From Acidobacteriota bacterium (GTDB taxonomy: Bacteria > Acidobacteriota > Thermoanaerobaculia > Multivoradales > JAHEKO01), in the NCBI GenBank assembly GCA_029861655.1, contig JAOTZA010000174.1:1-6799 (forward strand): a stretch of 6,799 bases of DNA, given 5' to 3'. Of the stretch, positions 5,716-6,799 are shown piece by piece. The notes beneath the pieces are model-generated. The model worked only from the letters and a program-made list of their open reading frames with translations, had not been told where the DNA came from and ran no database searches. A program made the position numbers and the translations under genes. The stretch's first letter is position 1. Each line of letters opens with the position of its first letter.

Positions 5716-6697
5716 ACCGGCTTCAGGCGGTGGGCTCATCGGAGCGGGGGCGGCGCTCCTCATAGTCATGGGCGTCGCCGCAGCTGCGGCACCGCTTCTG
5801 GCACCCCACTCACCGGTCGACCCGATCGACTCCCTGGGAGGCCGCTACCTTCCCCCCGGCGCCCGCGCCGGTGAACTGCGATTCGACAGCGGCCGTCGCT
5901 GGCTGGTCACCGAAGTCGAGATTGGCTCTTCACTGGTCACCGGAAAGCGAGGAAACCAGCGTGTCGAAGCGGAGCGCTCGACGGTGGTCAATCTCGGCAC
6001 CGACGGCCGGCTCGAGACCCATTTCTTCCTGCTCGGCACCGACCGGCTCGGACGCGACTGCTGGTCGCGGATCCTTCACGCCGGTCGCATTTCGCTTCTG
6101 GTGGGCGTGGCAGCTGCCGCACTCTCGGCTCTGCTCGGTCTCGCCGTGGGAACCGTCGCCGGGGCGACCGGAGGTTGGATCGACACTCTGTTGATGCGGA
6201 TCACCGACGCCTTTCTCGCTTTTCCGCGTCTCTTTCTGGTTCTCGCGGTGACGGCGTTCCTCGATGCCGGAGTGGTGGCGGTCATCCTGGTCCTGGGCTC
6301 GACCGGCTGGATGAGCGTCAGCCGGCTGATCCGCGCCGAGGTGCTGAGACTCTCGCGTCAGGACTTCGTGGCCGCCGCCCGCAGCGGCGGGAGCGGCGAG
6401 CTGGCCATCGCCTTCCGGCACCTGATGCGCAACGCCGTCACCCCACTCATCACTTCCACGGCTCTCCGGGTGGGCAATGTCATCCTGATCGAGGCGTCGC
6501 TGTCGTATCTGGGGTTGGGGATCAAGCCGCCCACCGCCACCTGGGGGAACATGATCTACGATGGCTGGACCGATCTCTCGACGGCCTGGTGGGCCTCGGT
6601 TTTCCCCGGTGTCGCCATCGTCACCACCGTTATTGCGTTCAATCTCCTGGCCGACGGGCTGCGCGACCGTAGGCAGCCTCGATCGGCAGGGGGCTGA
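5708..6697 (+). CDS. ABC transporter permease, DppC/OppC type, with enlarged periplasmic loop
   Basis: A 329-residue partner permease. A first membrane segment (about 8-31) ends in LAPHSP, then a long polar loop of about 70 residues leads to LLGTDRLGRDCWSRI (108-122), the conserved OppC-type motif before the main transport domain. Further membrane segments lie at about 127-153, 167-199 and, after the EAA loop, 245-270 and 294-315. The EAA loop is DFVAAARSGGSGELAIAFRH (219-238), followed by the usual NAVTPLI; SYLGLGIKPPTATWGNMI (266-283) is the standard C-terminal signature. In E. coli DppC the loop before the GTD motif is roughly 30 residues, so this one carries an extra 40 or so. The start ATG 5708 lies inside the end of the DppB-type gene (8-base overlap), implying coupled translation. 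No ATPase genes follow in the window. Confidence 0.94.
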   Translation: MPRPASGGGLIGAGAALLIVMGVAAAAAPLLAPHSPVDPIDSLGGRYLPPGARAGELRFDSGRRWLVTEVEIGSSLVTGKRGNQRVEAERSTVVNLGTDGRLETHFFLLGTDRLGRDCWSRILHAGRISLLVGVAAAALSALLGLAVGTVAGATGGWIDTLLMRITDAFLAFPRLFLVLAVTAFLDAGVVAVILVLGSTGWMSVSRLIRAEVLRLSRQDFVAAARSGGSGELAIAFRHLMRNAVTPLITSTALRVGNVILIEASLSYLGLGIKPPTATWGNMIYDGWTDLSTAWWASVFPGVAIVTTVIAFNLLADGLRDRRQPRSAGG

Positions 6698-6713
6698 GTC
6701 CTCTCGAACGAGC

Positions 6714-6799
6714 ATGCTCACCGACGACTTCGACTACGAGCTTCCGGACAAGCTCATCGCCCAGTCACCGGTGGCACGCGGCGAGGCGCGGCTCCTGGA
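6714..6799 (+). CDS. queA: S-adenosylmethionine:tRNA ribosyltransferase-isomerase, N-terminal part (runs off right edge)
   Basis: From ATG 6714 the frame stays open for 28 codons to the window edge. The start MLTDDFDYELPDKLIAQSPV, followed by ARGEARLL, matches the highly conserved QueA N-terminus (consensus of the kind xLxDFDYxLPxxLIAQxPxxxRxxSRLL). QueA transfers and isomerises the ribosyl group of S-adenosylmethionine onto 7-aminomethyl-7-deazaguanine in tRNA, making epoxyqueuosine in the queuosine pathway, in the cytoplasm. It follows the DppC-type stop by 16 bases, so it may be read from the same transcript, though a functional link with peptide uptake is not expected. The ribosome-binding site is weak. 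Only about 8 % of the usual length is present. Confidence 0.88.
   Translation, partial: MLTDDFDYELPDKLIAQSPVARGEARLL

Noticed and set aside
4500..5765. A 421-codon open frame on the plus strand across the end of the binding-protein gene and the DppB-type gene
   Set aside because: Its product is a Ser/Arg/Gly/Pro-rich string without domains, and it lies over a permease whose own frame shows membrane segments and the EAA loop. It is a high-GC shadow frame.
5856..5871. Short GC-only hairpin (7-bp arms, 2-base loop) in the DppC-type loop region
   Set aside because: Composed wholly of G and C in a GC-rich stretch with a loop too small to close well; expected by chance.

Overview
The window is gene-dense, high-GC bacterial chromosome (over 60 % G+C by eye). 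It reads as ordinary housekeeping and transport DNA: I see no phage genes, transposase, insertion-sequence ends, CRISPR array, tRNA or rRNA. The mix of genes and the diderm features (a lipoprotein-type peptide-binding protein, a periplasmic sensor kinase) fit a soil- or sediment-type Gram-negative lineage such as Acidobacteriota or a deltaproteobacterial-type group. That placement is inference from general character, not from a marker gene.

Layout: (1) 1-217, minus strand: the N-terminal part of an exported, proline-rich protein that runs off the left edge. (2) 240-1350, plus strand: an alpha/beta hydrolase with a hydrophobic N-terminus, followed 10 bases later by a 54-residue protein with two CxxC pairs. 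(3) 3020 down to 1326, minus strand: a two-gene unit, first an 88-residue SEC-C motif protein, then, 12 bases later, a two-membrane-segment sensor histidine kinase. The kinase gene converges on and overlaps the end of the small CxxC gene by 25 bases. (4) 3098-6697, plus strand: an oligopeptide/dipeptide-type ABC uptake operon: family 5 substrate-binding lipoprotein, then DppB-type and DppC-type permeases, joined by short stop/start overlaps. (5) 6714-6799, plus strand: the first 28 codons of queA, 16 bases after the second permease gene and running off the right edge.

How the genes work together: the binding protein and two permeases would form the periplasmic and membrane parts of one peptide (or nickel/glycoside-type) importer. 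The two ATPases such a transporter needs are not in the window, and queA occupies the place where they often sit, so they are presumably encoded elsewhere. The histidine kinase has no response regulator beside it here. The divergent start region at 3021-3097 must hold the promoters of both the SEC-C/kinase unit and the transporter operon. A second divergent start region lies at 218-300.

Three real genes or gene fragments are easy to miss in this window: the truncated exported protein at the left edge, the small CxxC protein at 1186-1350, and the start of queA at the right edge. I found no convincing case for a new multi-gene system. The best items for a second look are the small CxxC protein, the enlarged periplasmic loop in the second permease, and the SEC-C/histidine-kinase pairing.
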